Below are positions 24,998 to 34,186 of a DNA stretch of 64,000 nt, one piece after another. Origin of the DNA: an uncultured Clostridium sp. (GTDB taxonomy: Bacteria; Bacillota; Clostridia; TANB77; CAG-508); contig CAMEWM010000001.1 in NCBI GenBank assembly GCA_945946655.1, positions 130,365 to 194,364 on the forward strand. The letters run 5' to 3'. A program made the translations under genes and the position numbers. The number at the start of each line of letters is the position of its first letter. Positions within the stretch are counted from its first letter, which is position 1. The notes beneath the pieces are model-generated. The model was not told the origin of the DNA, did no database searches, and saw only the letters and a list, made by a program, of their open reading frames with translations.

Positions 24998-25531
24998 TTA
25001 CTCTTCTGGTTCTATTAAACCATAATTTTTATTATCTTTTAATTTATATATTACATTTACTTTCCCTGTTTCAATATTTACAAATGTTAAAAATCTATTT
25101 TGTGGTTGGTCACTCAATAATAGTTTAGCATCTTCAGCTCCCATTGGTTTTATGCTATAGTACATTGTTTTTACTATTTCGTCTTCTATTTCATGTTCTT
25201 CTTCTCTATTTGTTTCTTTAAGTCTAATAGATTCTGTCATATTTTGTTTGTCTTTTTTGGTCTTCATCTTTCTTATTTGGCCTTCTAATATATCTATGTC
25301 TTTATCTATAGAAGCATATAAATCTTGGCTTGCTGTTACTGCTCTAAAAGATTCTCCATTTACAGATACTTGCATTTCTGCTACTTGATCTTCGCCTTCT
25401 TTTTTTATAGTTACAAATAAATCTATATCTTCTGTATCAAAATATTTTTGTAATCTTTCAGCTTTAGTGCCAATGTAGTTTTTTATTGCTTCTGTTGCCT
25501 TTAGTTCCCTTCCTGTTATTTTTATGTTCAT
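24998..25531 (-). CDS. hpf: Ribosome hibernation promoting factor, long form
   Basis: This protein of about 177 residues binds the 30S decoding centre and pairs ribosomes into inactive 100S dimers in stationary phase. The N-terminal HPF/RaiA domain (about 1-100) opens MNIKITGRELKATEAIKNYI; the C-terminal dimerisation domain (about 122-177) contains YYSIKPMGAEDAKLLL and FVNIETGKVNVIYK. I start it at the ATG at 25531, which has GGAGCG upstream; the ORF extends six codons further without a better site. It is the long form typical of Firmicutes. It is separated from yraN by about 100 bp. Confidence 0.94.
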   Translation of the reverse strand: MNIKITGRELKATEAIKNYIGTKAERLQKYFDTEDIDLFVTIKKEGEDQVAEMQVSVNGESFRAVTASQDLYASIDKDIDILEGQIRKMKTKKDKQNMTESIRLKETNREEEHEIEDEIVKTMYYSIKPMGAEDAKLLLSDQPQNRFLTFVNIETGKVNVIYKLKDNKNYGLIEPEE

Positions 25532-25631
25532 AAAAATCGCTCCTTTCAATTTATCGAAATGTAGTTTTGTTTTGCTAGTTCATTATATATGTTTTCGATG
25601 CTTTTTTCAAGTAGTTTTTATGTATTTATTG

Positions 25632-25985
25632 TCATCTTACTTGTTTAATATGCTTTATCGTATATTTATCTTTGTAAATGTAAATCTCTATGATATCAAA
25701 TCTTACATATTCATTTTCTAAGTGGTTCTTATAAATGTAATATTTTGCTACTTTTTCTATATGTTTTTGTTTTGTGTTTGTCACTGCTTCTGCTGGTCTT
25801 CCATAGCACAAACTCCTTCTTGTTTTTACTTCTACAAATACTAGTTCTTTCTTAGTATGAGCTATTATGTCAATTTCTCCCTGTTTACATGCAAAATTCC
25901 TATCTATTATTTCATATTTTAACTTTTCTAGATATCTTGTAGCTAATTCTTCTCCTATCTTTCCTACATCTTGATTATTATACAT
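25632..25985 (-). CDS. yraN: YraN family protein (UPF0102, nuclease-like fold)
   Basis: This 117-residue protein has the restriction-endonuclease-like core of the YraN family: GEELATRYLEK, then ACKQGEIDIIA, then LVFVEVKTRR, i.e. the E-(x)-D-(x)-ExK nuclease motif. Its biological role is not well established. Its ATG overlaps the 3' end of dprA by 8 bp, a coupling often seen in the yifB-dprA neighbourhood. A GAAGGAAAA site precedes it. Confidence 0.9.
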   Translation of the reverse strand: MYNNQDVGKIGEELATRYLEKLKYEIIDRNFACKQGEIDIIAHTKKELVFVEVKTRRSLCYGRPAEAVTNTKQKHIEKVAKYYIYKNHLENEYVRFDIIEIYIYKDKYTIKHIKQVR

Positions 25986-26850
25986 TTTTTTCCTTCCTTC
26001 TAAATGTGTTGCCTGATATGTTCTCTATATAGCCATCTATTTCCATCATGGTTATCATAGAATTAATATCTCTGATATCTTTATTAAGGTGTACCGCAAT
26101 CTCCTCTACTGACATTGATTCATCTAAAACTTCATATATTTTTTTATATACATCTGGTATATCTTTTATTTCGTTGAGATGAATTTGGTTCTCGTCTTTC
26201 TCTTTATTATATAAGTCTGACATTAATTGATTTGGAGTCGTTACTATTTTAGCACCATTTCTCAATAATTCATTTATTCCAGAACTATTTTTTTGATCTA
26301 GATTAACAGGAATACAATAAATATTTTTATCTTGCATTTTTGCATATTTTGCAGTTATTCTGCTTCCGCTCCTATATGACGCTTCTATTACTAGCACTGC
26401 ATCTGCTATTCCACTAATTAATCGATTCCTTTTAGGAAAATTGGATTTTTTAGTTTCTTCTTGTTCTTCATATTCAGTTATGATACATCCTTGTTCATTT
26501 AATATTTTATTATATAACCACAAATTTTCTTTAGGATAAACGTCTTTTAATCCTCCACCTAAGACAGCTATAGTTTTTCCAGCTTCACACATTGAGCCAC
26601 AATGTGCAGCCGTATCTATTCCTAATGCTAAGCCACTGATTATTGTTATATTATGTTTTGCTAATGTTTTTGCAAATAACTGAGCATATTTTCTTCCATA
26701 ATCTGTACAATCTCTTGATCCAACAATTGCAATTATTTTATTATGATTCAATAAACTAATGTCTCCTTTGCAATATAATTGTTTTGGATACTCTTTTATT
26801 TTTAATAATCTTTTAGGATATTCTTCATCATAACATGTTATACTATCTAT
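25978..26850 (-). CDS. dprA: DNA processing protein DprA (Smf), non-AUG start likely
   Basis: DprA loads RecA on incoming single-stranded DNA. The Rossmann-like core shows IAIVGSRDCTDYGR, SGLALGIDTAAH and AVLGGGLKDVYP, and the C-terminal winged helix (about 225-285) follows. The first canonical start in frame is a TTG at 26751, but codons upstream of it still match DprA (DEEYPKRL, then EYPKQLYCKGDISLL). That frame is open back to the yifB stop without any ATG, GTG or TTG. AGGAGG overlaps the yifB stop, 4 nt before an ATT (26853) and 7 nt before an ATA (26850). I therefore place the start at ATA/ATT; a small sequence error is the alternative. The length is then about 290 residues, short for the family. 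Confidence 0.82.
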   Translation of the reverse strand: MDSITCYDEEYPKRLLKIKEYPKQLYCKGDISLLNHNKIIAIVGSRDCTDYGRKYAQLFAKTLAKHNITIISGLALGIDTAAHCGSMCEAGKTIAVLGGGLKDVYPKENLWLYNKILNEQGCIITEYEEQEETKKSNFPKRNRLISGIADAVLVIEASYRSGSRITAKYAKMQDKNIYCIPVNLDQKNSSGINELLRNGAKIVTTPNQLMSDLYNKEKDENQIHLNEIKDIPDVYKKIYEVLDESMSVEEIAVHLNKDIRDINSMITMMEIDGYIENISGNTFRRKEKNV

Positions 26851-26861
26851 AATTTTACCTC

Positions 26862-28394
26862 CTAATTATTCCAATATTTTCTGTCTAGGCTTCTGTACTG
26901 TATAGCTTCTGCAATATGTTTGCTTTCTATATTATTAGAATTATCCAAATCTGCTATTGTCCTAGCTACTTTTAATACTCTCGTGTAAGCCCTAGCACTT
27001 AATCCCAGCCTTTCAAAAGCCATTTGTAATAATTTTTCAGATTCGTCATTTAACTTGCAGAATTTTGGTATTAAATTTTGGCTCAACTCTGCATTAGAAA
27101 ATATTTTAAATTCTTTATATCTTTCTCTCTGAATACTTCTAGCTTTATTTACTCTTTCTTTTATTTTTTCTGAATTTTCTTCTTTATTATTAGCTCTTAA
27201 TTTATTATATTGTACTTTGCTAACTTCTACTTGTATATCTATTCTATCTAATAATGGTCCACTTACTTTATTTATGTATTTCAGTCTTGATTTAGAATTA
27301 CAAGTACATTCTTTTTCCTTTGAGCCATAGTATCCACATGGACAGGGATTCATCGATGCAATAAGCATAAATTTACAAGGGTATACAATACTGCCATTCA
27401 TTCTATTTATGGATATCTCTCCATCTTCCAAAGGCCCTCTCAGCAACTCCAATGTTGTTTTATTAAATTGCGGTAACTCGTCTAAAAAAAGTACTCCATA
27501 ATGGGCTAAACTCACTTCTCCTGGCTTTGGTATTTTACCTCCTCCAACCAGTGATATTGGTGTAATTGTGTAATGAGGAGCTCTATACTGTCTACATGTA
27601 ATGATTGGATATTCTTTTGAAAGCTTTCCAGCAACACTGTATATCTTATTAATCTCCAGAGTTTCTTCAAAACTTAAATCTGGTAATATAGATGCAAACC
27701 TTTTAGCCATCATTGTTTTTCCTGACCCAGGACTGCCTATAAGTAAACAATTATGTCCTCCTGCAGCAGATACCTCTAAGGCTCTTTTCGCATTTTCTTG
27801 TCCTTTTACATCAGAAAAATCTAAATCTAGTTTAGTTGTATAATTATTAAAGTTTTTACTCTCCTTGTTTTCTACTTTTATATTTATTTTTCCGTTTAAA
27901 TATCCAACAACCTCTTTTATATTTTTTACAGCAATTATCTCCATTCCTTCAACAAAAGCCCCTTCTTCTCTATTTTCCTTTGGCAAAACAATTTTTTTAA
28001 TTCCCAACTTTTTTGCTTCTATACAAATCGGTAAAATTCCATTCACTTTATTTATGCCACCATCTAAAGATAGCTCTCCTACAAAAGCAATTTCATTACT
28101 GACATTGCTTATATATCCCATATTTAACAATATTCCTATAGCAATTGGTAAATCAAAATACGTTCCCTCTTTTCTTAAATCTGCTGGGGCTAAATTCACT
28201 ACAATCTTTCTGCTTTTAAATTCAAAATTAGAATTTTTAATAGCTGCTCTTACTCTTTCTTTAGCTTCTCTAACACTAATATCTGGAAGTCCTACGATTT
28301 CCCAGCAGGGTATTCCACTTGATATATCAACTTGTACCTCAACTAAATATCCATCTAAACCTCTTAGTGCTATACTATTTACTTTTGATAACAT
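26862..28394 (-). CDS. YifB/ComM-type Mg-chelatase-like AAA ATPase
   Basis: This 510-residue protein resembles ComM, a hexameric helicase that promotes branch migration in natural transformation. It begins MLSKVNSIALRGLDGYLVEV, with an N-terminal Lon-S5-like domain (about 1-165), then the AAA core with Walker A GSPGSGKTMMAKR and Walker B VLFLDELPQF, a zinc-like Cys cluster (MNPCPCGYYGSKEKECTC) and the C-terminal ComM region (LSARAYTRVLKVARTIADL). These are all family hallmarks. Its stop overlaps the ribosome binding site of dprA. The AAGGAGG site lies rather far (about 15 nt) from the ATG, but the N-terminal match supports this start. Confidence 0.93.
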   Translation of the reverse strand: MLSKVNSIALRGLDGYLVEVQVDISSGIPCWEIVGLPDISVREAKERVRAAIKNSNFEFKSRKIVVNLAPADLRKEGTYFDLPIAIGILLNMGYISNVSNEIAFVGELSLDGGINKVNGILPICIEAKKLGIKKIVLPKENREEGAFVEGMEIIAVKNIKEVVGYLNGKINIKVENKESKNFNNYTTKLDLDFSDVKGQENAKRALEVSAAGGHNCLLIGSPGSGKTMMAKRFASILPDLSFEETLEINKIYSVAGKLSKEYPIITCRQYRAPHYTITPISLVGGGKIPKPGEVSLAHYGVLFLDELPQFNKTTLELLRGPLEDGEISINRMNGSIVYPCKFMLIASMNPCPCGYYGSKEKECTCNSKSRLKYINKVSGPLLDRIDIQVEVSKVQYNKLRANNKEENSEKIKERVNKARSIQRERYKEFKIFSNAELSQNLIPKFCKLNDESEKLLQMAFERLGLSARAYTRVLKVARTIADLDNSNNIESKHIAEAIQYRSLDRKYWNN

Positions 28395-28595
28395 ATGTTC
28401 TTTAGATTTCCTCCTTGTAAAAAATTCATTATTACTAATCTACCTTGGATTTTGTTTTTAGAATTAAATATTATTAGAAAAAAATGTATTCACATTAAAA
28501 TAATTTGATCAGAGATATATGTCATATTATATTTCCAGTATGTTTATATATCAAGTAAAATTCATCGTCAAATTACTATTCATTTAGACAAAAAA

Positions 28596-28618
28596 ATTAA
28601 TGGTTTTCGACCATTAAT
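28596..28618 (-). terminator. Terminator at the nadD 3' end
   Basis: ATTAATGG (28596-28603) pairs with CCATTAAT (28611-28618) around a 7-nt loop and is followed by a T run on the minus strand. The nadD stop codon lies within the stem. Confidence 0.82.
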
Positions 28619-29222
28619 ATAATTTATTCATCTTAATATATTCAATTATTTCAGGTTTTGTAAACTCCCTACATTTTTCATAATCATTATTTTTTATTAA
28701 AGTTCTAATATTTCCTGAACTTATTTGAGAATAATCCTCTAATTTTAAAATATGAAAATTAAATTTATTTTTATTCAATAATTCATTCTCTTCAATTTGA
28801 CTTCGTAGATTAGAATTATTCCTTTCAAATATTATATACTGATATTTCGTTATTAACTCTTTTGCATTTTTCCAATTAGGTAATTTTATAAAATTATCAG
28901 CTCCCATTACAAAAAATATTGCTATATCATTATCTTTCTTATACTTATTTTCAATCATTTCAAAGACTTCTATGGCTGATAGATTTCTAGACTTTTTTAG
29001 TTCTATATCTTCTACGAATATATTATTTTCATTTTTACAAGCTATTTTCAACATATCATATCTATACACTTCATCTATTAAATCGGGCTTATTATATAAA
29101 TTTCCTACTGGAACAAAGAAAAATTTATCTAGTCCCAATTTTTCAATAGATGCTTTTGCTATATTTATATGTGCATATGTCGGAGGATTAAAGCTGCCTC
29201 CAAAAAATCCCATCCTCTTCAT
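28614..29222 (-). CDS. nadD: Nicotinate-nucleotide adenylyltransferase
   Basis: NadD joins ATP and nicotinate mononucleotide to make deamido-NAD. The protein (about 202 residues from the ATG at 29222) has the nucleotidyltransferase opening MGFFGGSFNPPTYAH (GxFxPxxxxH), the middle FFVMGADNFIKLPNWK, and the C-terminal SSGNIRTLI in place of the usual S/T-T-x-I-R. I chose the second ATG because AAGGGA lies about 8 nt upstream of it. It is divergent from rpsT. The HD-domain hydrolase and rsfS genes that often follow nadD are absent here. Confidence 0.93.
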   Translation of the reverse strand: MKRMGFFGGSFNPPTYAHINIAKASIEKLGLDKFFFVPVGNLYNKPDLIDEVYRYDMLKIACKNENNIFVEDIELKKSRNLSAIEVFEMIENKYKKDNDIAIFFVMGADNFIKLPNWKNAKELITKYQYIIFERNNSNLRSQIEENELLNKNKFNFHILKLEDYSQISSGNIRTLIKNNDYEKCREFTKPEIIEYIKMNKLY

Positions 29223-29301
29223 CTTCTCTTCCCTTTTCATATAAATTTATAATAAATTATATGTTTTTTTATATTTTTTGTAAAGTTTTTTCTTCTACTC
29301 C

Positions 29302-29330
29302 TTGCAAAATTGCTAATTTCATGGTAGAAT
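29302..29330 (+). promoter_or_regulatory. rpsT promoter
   Basis: TTGCAA (29302-29307), a 17-nt spacer and TAGAAT (29325-29330) lie about 45 bp before the rpsT start. Confidence 0.7.
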
Positions 29331-29374
29331 AATAGGCGTTACAATAACAAACTCAAAGGGAGGTGCAAATAGAC

Positions 29375-29641
29375 ATGCCAAATATCAAATCTGCAATTAA
29401 ACGTGTAAACGTGATTGAGAAAAAAACTGCTAGAAATAATATGATTAAATCTGGATATAAATCAGCTGTTAAGAAATTTGAACAAGCTGTTGAAGCTGGA
29501 AATGTTGAAGAAGCAAAAACTTTATTAGCTGAAGCTACAAAGAAAATAGATCAAGCTTGTACAAAAGGTGTTATCGTTAAAAACACAGCTTCTAGAAAGA
29601 AATCTTTATTAGCAAAAAAATTAAATGCTATGAATGCATAG
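29375..29641 (+). CDS. rpsT: 30S ribosomal protein S20
   Basis: S20 binds 16S rRNA in the 30S body. This 88-residue protein begins [21 protein letters not shown] and is Lys/Ala-rich with three helices; the stretch [27 protein letters not shown] is the conserved C-terminal signature. The ATG at 29375 has GGGAGGTG upstream. It is followed by a perfect terminator, so it appears monocistronic. The germination protease gene that follows rpsT in many clostridia is not here. Confidence 0.97.
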   Translation: MPNIKSAIKRVNVIEKKTARNNMIKSGYKSAVKKFEQAVEAGNVEEAKTLLAEATKKIDQACTKGVIVKNTASRKKSLLAKKLNAMNA

Positions 29642-29684
29642 AATAAAAAATTGTGCACAGTTTTTTATTTTTAATAATACGTTA

Positions 29685-29710
29685 AAATCACTCATATGAG
29701 TGATTTTTTT
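29685..29710 (+). terminator. rpsT terminator
   Basis: AAATCACTCAT (29685-29695) is directly followed by ATGAGTGATTT (29696-29706), a perfect palindrome, and then a T run. Confidence 0.88.
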
Positions 29711-29808
29711 ATTATATAAAATATATAGAGGTACATATTTCCAGTATCTTTTTTATTTATCTCATGTTAATATAGAATTATAAATATTTAGAATAGGAGT
29801 GTTTTATA

Positions 29809-30072
29809 ATGTTTAATAAGATTATTAATAAGTTTCTCTTTCTTTTAGATTTTAGTCCCAAAGTAAAAGCCATTATGAATACTGGTATTAAAATCTGTTT
29901 TGTGCTTACATTAGTCTCAGTTCTTATAATGTCTTTATACATAACAACAAATCATTCTTACATATTGTATAATTTAGGAATTGGACTATTTAAGACTTCA
30001 ACTATGTTTATTGTCATATTTTTAATATTTGGAATTACATTTAACCAAATTTTAGGGACAAGTTCTCATTGA
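29809..30072 (+). CDS. Small membrane protein, two transmembrane helices
   Basis: This 87-residue protein is not assigned to a named family. After a short amphipathic N-terminus (FNKIINKFLFLLDF) it has two hydrophobic helices (about 26-47 and 62-82) separated by a loop with HSYILYNLGIGLFK. The ATG has AGGAGTG upstream. It is transcribed behind rpsT but after a terminator, and its 3' end overlaps a terminator shared with convergent gatB. Small proteins of this shape occur near spore genes in clostridia, but I cannot assign a role. Confidence 0.6.
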   Translation: MFNKIINKFLFLLDFSPKVKAIMNTGIKICFVLTLVSVLIMSLYITTNHSYILYNLGIGLFKTSTMFIVIFLIFGITFNQILGTSSH

Positions 30073-30089
30073 TTGAACCGTCCCTAAAA
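30050..30089. terminator. Bidirectional terminator between small membrane protein and gatB
   Basis: TTTTAGGGAC (30050-30059) pairs with GTCCCTAAAA (30080-30089), with an inner GTTC/GAAC pairing. It serves two convergent genes. Confidence 0.78.
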
Positions 30090-30093
30090 AGCA

Positions 30094-31545
30094 TTATTTT
30101 TTTAATTCCTCTATAAACATTTGATTAAGCATCTGTGGATTTGCCTTTCCTTTTGTAGCTTTCATAGCTTGACCTACTAAGAAACCTAAAGCTCTATCTT
30201 TGCCTGCTTTATAGTCTGCTATAGATTGTGGATTCGCTTCTAATACCTGCATTACCACTTCTCTAATAGCTCCTTCATCAGATATTTGAATCCATCCTTT
30301 TTCTTTTATTATTTCTTCTGGATCTTTCATATTATCTTTTTCACATGCAAATAGTTCCTCTAATACTTTTTTACCTATACTTGAACTTATTGTACCTTTA
30401 TCTATTAATTCAACTAGTTTTGCAAGTTCTTTGCCTGTAAAAGGAATATTTTCTGGCTCCATCTCTTCCTCATTTAATATACGAGAAATATCAGATAAAA
30501 TCCAATTTGCAACTGCTTTCGCATTACCACAAATCTTTTCTGCAGCTTCAAATAAATTAGATAGATATTTAGAAGCTGTTAATAACCTAGCATCCTTTTC
30601 TGATAACTTATATTCAGACATATATCTTGCTTTTCTACTTTCTGGTAGTTCTGGCAAAGTCTTTCTTATATTTTCAACATAGTCATCAGACAATTTGATA
30701 GCCACCAAATCTGGCTCCGGAAAGTATCTATAGTCTTGAGCATCCTCTTTATCTCTCATAGAAAATGTTCTACCAGATACATCATCCCATCTTAAAGTTT
30801 CTTGTTCTATAGTTCCGCCTTCTTCTAAAACTTCTATTTGCCTTTGTACTTCGTATTCAATTGCTCTAGAAATAGATTTAAAAGAATTCATGTTTTTCAT
30901 TTCACAACGTGTTCCAAATGGCGTTCCTGGTTTATGAACAGAAACATTGACATCAGCCCTAAATGACCCCTCTTGCATTTTACAATCAGATACTTCTATA
31001 TATTCAAGTGTTGATTTCAATTTTCTTAAATACTGGTCTGCCTCTTTAGCAGATCTTATATCTGGTTCAGATACTATCTCTATTAATGGTACACCTGCCC
31101 TATTTAGATCCACTAGACTTCCTCCACCAAATTCGTTGTGATTTAATTTTCCAGCATCTTCTTCTATATGGATTCTTAGTATTCTAACTTGCTTTTTATT
31201 TCCTTCATCATCTTCAATTTCTATATATCCATTGTTACAAAGGGGTTTATCAAACTGTGATATTTGATATGACTTTGGTAGATCTGGATAGAAATAATTT
31301 TTTCTATCATTTTTGCTATCTTTTGATATTGAACAATTTGTTGCTAATCCTGCCTTTACTGCATACTCTACAACTTTTTCATTTAAAACAGGAAGCGTTC
31401 CTGGCATTGCCATACAAATTGGACATGTATGTGCATTTGGCTCTGCCCCAAATTCTGTTGAACAGTTACAGAATATTTTCGTCTTTGTTGAAAGCTCTGC
31501 ATGCACTTCAAGGCCTATGACAACTTCATAATCTTCTTTTGACAT
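30094..31545 (-). CDS. gatB: Asp/Glu-tRNA(Asn/Gln) amidotransferase subunit B
   Basis: GatB binds the misacylated tRNA and activates its Asp or Glu side chain for amidation. The protein (about 483 residues from the ATG at 31545, which has GGAGG upstream) opens MSKEDYEVVIGLEVHAEL, with zinc-site cysteines in IFCNCSTEFG and HTCPICMAMPG, the signature LNRAGVPLIEIVSEPDI and the C-terminal YqeY-like tail domain. The ORF also opens six codons earlier, overlapping the gatA stop. It is the last gene of the aspS-gatC-tmk-gatA-gatB unit and is followed by a terminator. Confidence 0.97.
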   Translation of the reverse strand: MSKEDYEVVIGLEVHAELSTKTKIFCNCSTEFGAEPNAHTCPICMAMPGTLPVLNEKVVEYAVKAGLATNCSISKDSKNDRKNYFYPDLPKSYQISQFDKPLCNNGYIEIEDDEGNKKQVRILRIHIEEDAGKLNHNEFGGGSLVDLNRAGVPLIEIVSEPDIRSAKEADQYLRKLKSTLEYIEVSDCKMQEGSFRADVNVSVHKPGTPFGTRCEMKNMNSFKSISRAIEYEVQRQIEVLEEGGTIEQETLRWDDVSGRTFSMRDKEDAQDYRYFPEPDLVAIKLSDDYVENIRKTLPELPESRKARYMSEYKLSEKDARLLTASKYLSNLFEAAEKICGNAKAVANWILSDISRILNEEEMEPENIPFTGKELAKLVELIDKGTISSSIGKKVLEELFACEKDNMKDPEEIIKEKGWIQISDEGAIREVVMQVLEANPQSIADYKAGKDRALGFLVGQAMKATKGKANPQMLNQMFIEELKK

Positions 31546-31562
31546 TTTATTTCCTCCAATCA

Positions 31563-33032
31563 TTAATTTTTCTTAAACTCTGGCTTATAATGCTCTCTGA
31601 ATTTTATTTGTTGTTCAAATGCATATGCAGCATTTAATATTGTTTCTTCTGAGAATTTATTTCCTATTAATTGCATTCCTATTGGCATTCCAGCTTTATC
31701 AACTCCACATGGGATTGAAATTGCAGGAACTCCAGCAATGTTTATTGAAACTGTGCATATATCTGCTAGATACATTTCCAATGGATTATTTGATTTAGAA
31801 CCTATATCAAATGCAGTAGTTGGTGCTACTGGAGTTAATAAAACATCATATTTTTCAAAGTTCTTATCAAATTCTTTCTTTACAAAAGTACGAACTTGTT
31901 GAGCTTTCTTGTAATATGCATCATAATATCCTGATGACAATACATATGTTCCTAATATTATTCTTCTCTTAACCTCTGGTCCAAAAGCTTCACTTCTTGA
32001 ATTTTTGAACAATTCTTTAAGGTTTGTATAATTTTTAGTTCTATATCCATAACGAATTCCGTCAAACCTCCCTAAGTTTGAACTAGCCTCTGCACAAGCA
32101 ATTATATAATACGTTGCTAACGCATATTCAGCAACATCTAATGAGCACTCCTCAACTACAGCTCCCATTTCTTTGTACTTTTCAATAGCTTCTTCAAGTT
32201 TTGCTTTTACTTCTGGATTTATTCCTTCTCCAAAGAACTCTTTTGGCACACCAATTTTTAAGCCCTTTACATCACCCTTTAAAGCTTTTATATAATCTAC
32301 TTTCTCTTTATTATATGATGTTGAGTCTTTCTCGTCATGACCTGCAATTATATTTAGCAATGTTGCACAATCTCTAACATCCTTTGTAATTGGTCCTATT
32401 TGATCAAGAGATGATGCAAACGCAACCAATCCGTATCTTGATACTAAACCATAAGTAGGTTTTAATCCAACAACACCACAAAATGATGCTGGTTCACGTA
32501 TTGATCCACCTGTATCAGAACCTAAAGCCCAAGGTACCATATCTGCTGCAACGGCAGCTGCTGATCCCCCTGAAGATCCTCCAGGAACTTTACTTAAATT
32601 CCATGGATTATGCGTTACTTTCATTGCAGAATTTTCTGTTGAACTGCCCATTGCAAATTCGTCCATGTTTAATTTTCCCAAACTGATAATTTTCTCTTCA
32701 TTTAGTTTCTCTATAACAGTTGCATCATATGGTGATACAAAGTTTTCTAACATCTTTGAGGCACATGTTGTCTTAACTCCTTTTGTGCAAAGGTTATCTT
32801 TTATTCCTATAGGAATACCCGCTAATTTGTTAGCTTCTTCACCCTTCGCTCCATCAATTCTTTTTGCTTCCTCTAAAGCCTCATCTAGTGTTGTTGTAAT
32901 AAAAGCTTGTACATCTTGTTCTTTATCTTCAATTCTATCTTTGTAGGCTTTAACAATCTCTTCTGAGGTTAATTCTCTTTTATCTAACTTCTCTGCAAGT
33001 TCATGAACTGTAAGTCTTGTAATATTATCCAT
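31563..33032 (-). CDS. gatA: Asp/Glu-tRNA(Asn/Gln) amidotransferase subunit A
   Basis: GatA is the glutaminase/amidase that releases ammonia for the amidation. This 489-residue protein has the amidase signature with the Ser-cisSer-Lys triad: Lys in GIPIGIKDN, then [13 protein letters not shown] and the [15 protein letters not shown] block. It matches full-length GatA. It ends where gatB begins and follows the tmk gene by 53 bp. The ATG follows a GGAGGAG site. Confidence 0.97.
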   Translation of the reverse strand: MDNITRLTVHELAEKLDKRELTSEEIVKAYKDRIEDKEQDVQAFITTTLDEALEEAKRIDGAKGEEANKLAGIPIGIKDNLCTKGVKTTCASKMLENFVSPYDATVIEKLNEEKIISLGKLNMDEFAMGSSTENSAMKVTHNPWNLSKVPGGSSGGSAAAVAADMVPWALGSDTGGSIREPASFCGVVGLKPTYGLVSRYGLVAFASSLDQIGPITKDVRDCATLLNIIAGHDEKDSTSYNKEKVDYIKALKGDVKGLKIGVPKEFFGEGINPEVKAKLEEAIEKYKEMGAVVEECSLDVAEYALATYYIIACAEASSNLGRFDGIRYGYRTKNYTNLKELFKNSRSEAFGPEVKRRIILGTYVLSSGYYDAYYKKAQQVRTFVKKEFDKNFEKYDVLLTPVAPTTAFDIGSKSNNPLEMYLADICTVSINIAGVPAISIPCGVDKAGMPIGMQLIGNKFSEETILNAAYAFEQQIKFREHYKPEFKKN

Positions 33033-33085
33033 TATTCTCCTCCTTGTCTTCTTATAAGCTTGTTACCATGCTCTAAATATCCGTT

Positions 33086-33757
33086 CTATACATGTTTTTT
33101 TACTTCTTTAAATATTTCATCATTTATATCTTGAATCGTTCTAATAGTTCCTTCTCTTACGCACTTTATTTCATACCAGCCATATTGAGCTGATAGTTCG
33201 CAAGCAGCCTCATATGCTGCTTTTATATGTTCAGGATCTTTTTCATGAATGTCTTTTTTTGCCTCATGCGTTATTTTATTTTGTCTATCTTTCATTAATT
33301 TATTTGAATATTCTGGTGGCATATTTAAGAAAAATACTTCTGTTGGTACAGGAAGTCCATATAAATTAAATTCAAAATCCCATAGCCAATCTAGAAATTT
33401 TTTTCTTTCATCTTTGTCTGATATCTTTCCTGCCTGATGTACCATATTAGCTGTTGTGTATCTATCTGCTAATATAATACCTCCATTATTGTAATATTCT
33501 TCATAGCCTTTCTTAAATGTAGCATATCTATCTGCTGCATAAAAAGTTGATGCTATATATGGACTAATTTTTTTAGCATCTGTTCCAAATTCTCCTCCTA
33601 AATACATTTTTACTAATGATGAGGATGGACTATCATAGTTTGGAAAGCTAACTGTTCTATAATCAATTTTTTCTTCATTCATTCTTCTTTTTAAATTTTC
33701 TAATTGCGTTTGTTTTCCGCTTCCATCAGTTCCATCTATTACAAATAATTTTCCCAT
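33086..33757 (-). CDS. tmk: Thymidylate kinase-like protein
   Basis: This 223-residue P-loop kinase resembles dTMP kinase, which makes dTDP for DNA synthesis. It begins MGKLFVIDGTDGSGKQTQ (Walker A GTDGSGKQT), has the base-binding and catalytic DRY in ILADRYTTAN, a PFP-like spot FPNYDSPSS, and a lid region with KDRQNKITHEAKKDIHEKD. The lid lacks an obvious Arg-rich type II pattern, and the enzyme is slightly longer than typical Tmk, so another deoxynucleotide kinase is possible. It lies between gatC and gatA, an unusual place. AGGAG precedes the ATG. Confidence 0.82.
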   Translation of the reverse strand: MGKLFVIDGTDGSGKQTQLENLKRRMNEEKIDYRTVSFPNYDSPSSSLVKMYLGGEFGTDAKKISPYIASTFYAADRYATFKKGYEEYYNNGGIILADRYTTANMVHQAGKISDKDERKKFLDWLWDFEFNLYGLPVPTEVFFLNMPPEYSNKLMKDRQNKITHEAKKDIHEKDPEHIKAAYEAACELSAQYGWYEIKCVREGTIRTIQDINDEIFKEVKKHV

Positions 33758-33774
33758 AACTATTCTCCTATATT

Positions 33775-34062
33775 TTATTGAATTACTTTTGGTATTTTAA
33801 ACATTCCTCTCTCTTGCTCTGGCGCATTTTCTAAGAGCGCATCATGATTTTCAAATACTTTTACTTCATCTTTTCTAAAAACATTACAATTTTCGTTAGC
33901 ACCTATAGTTTCTTCTAATCCTTTCGATGGTGCTTTATTAACAACTTCTGCAAAATTTAATATATTTTGTAGATTTGCTAAATAGTTATCAACTTCGTCT
34001 TCTTGCAGATTTAAATCTGCAAGATTTGCTATATGCAATAGTTCTTCTTTACTAACCTTCAT
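33775..34062 (-). CDS. gatC: Asp/Glu-tRNA(Asn/Gln) amidotransferase subunit C
   Basis: GatC is the small chaperone-like subunit that holds GatA and GatB together. The 95-residue protein begins MKVSKEELLHIANLADLNL, close to the family's 'VSKEEVEHVAKLARL', and ends with the GMFKIPKVIQ variant of 'fkVPKVI'. It has a GAAAGGAG site. It follows aspS by 125 bp and precedes tmk by 17 bp. All three Gat subunits are therefore present in one unit. Confidence 0.95.
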   Translation of the reverse strand: MKVSKEELLHIANLADLNLQEDEVDNYLANLQNILNFAEVVNKAPSKGLEETIGANENCNVFRKDEVKVFENHDALLENAPEQERGMFKIPKVIQ

Positions 34063-34186
34063 ATAAAATCTCCTTTCTAACTTTACATATTATATAATTT
34101 ATTTTTTAGATAAACAAGTAATCACTAATAAATTTTAACGTTTAATTATCATATTCTTTATTTTATAAAAGCCTGAACTGATTCCA

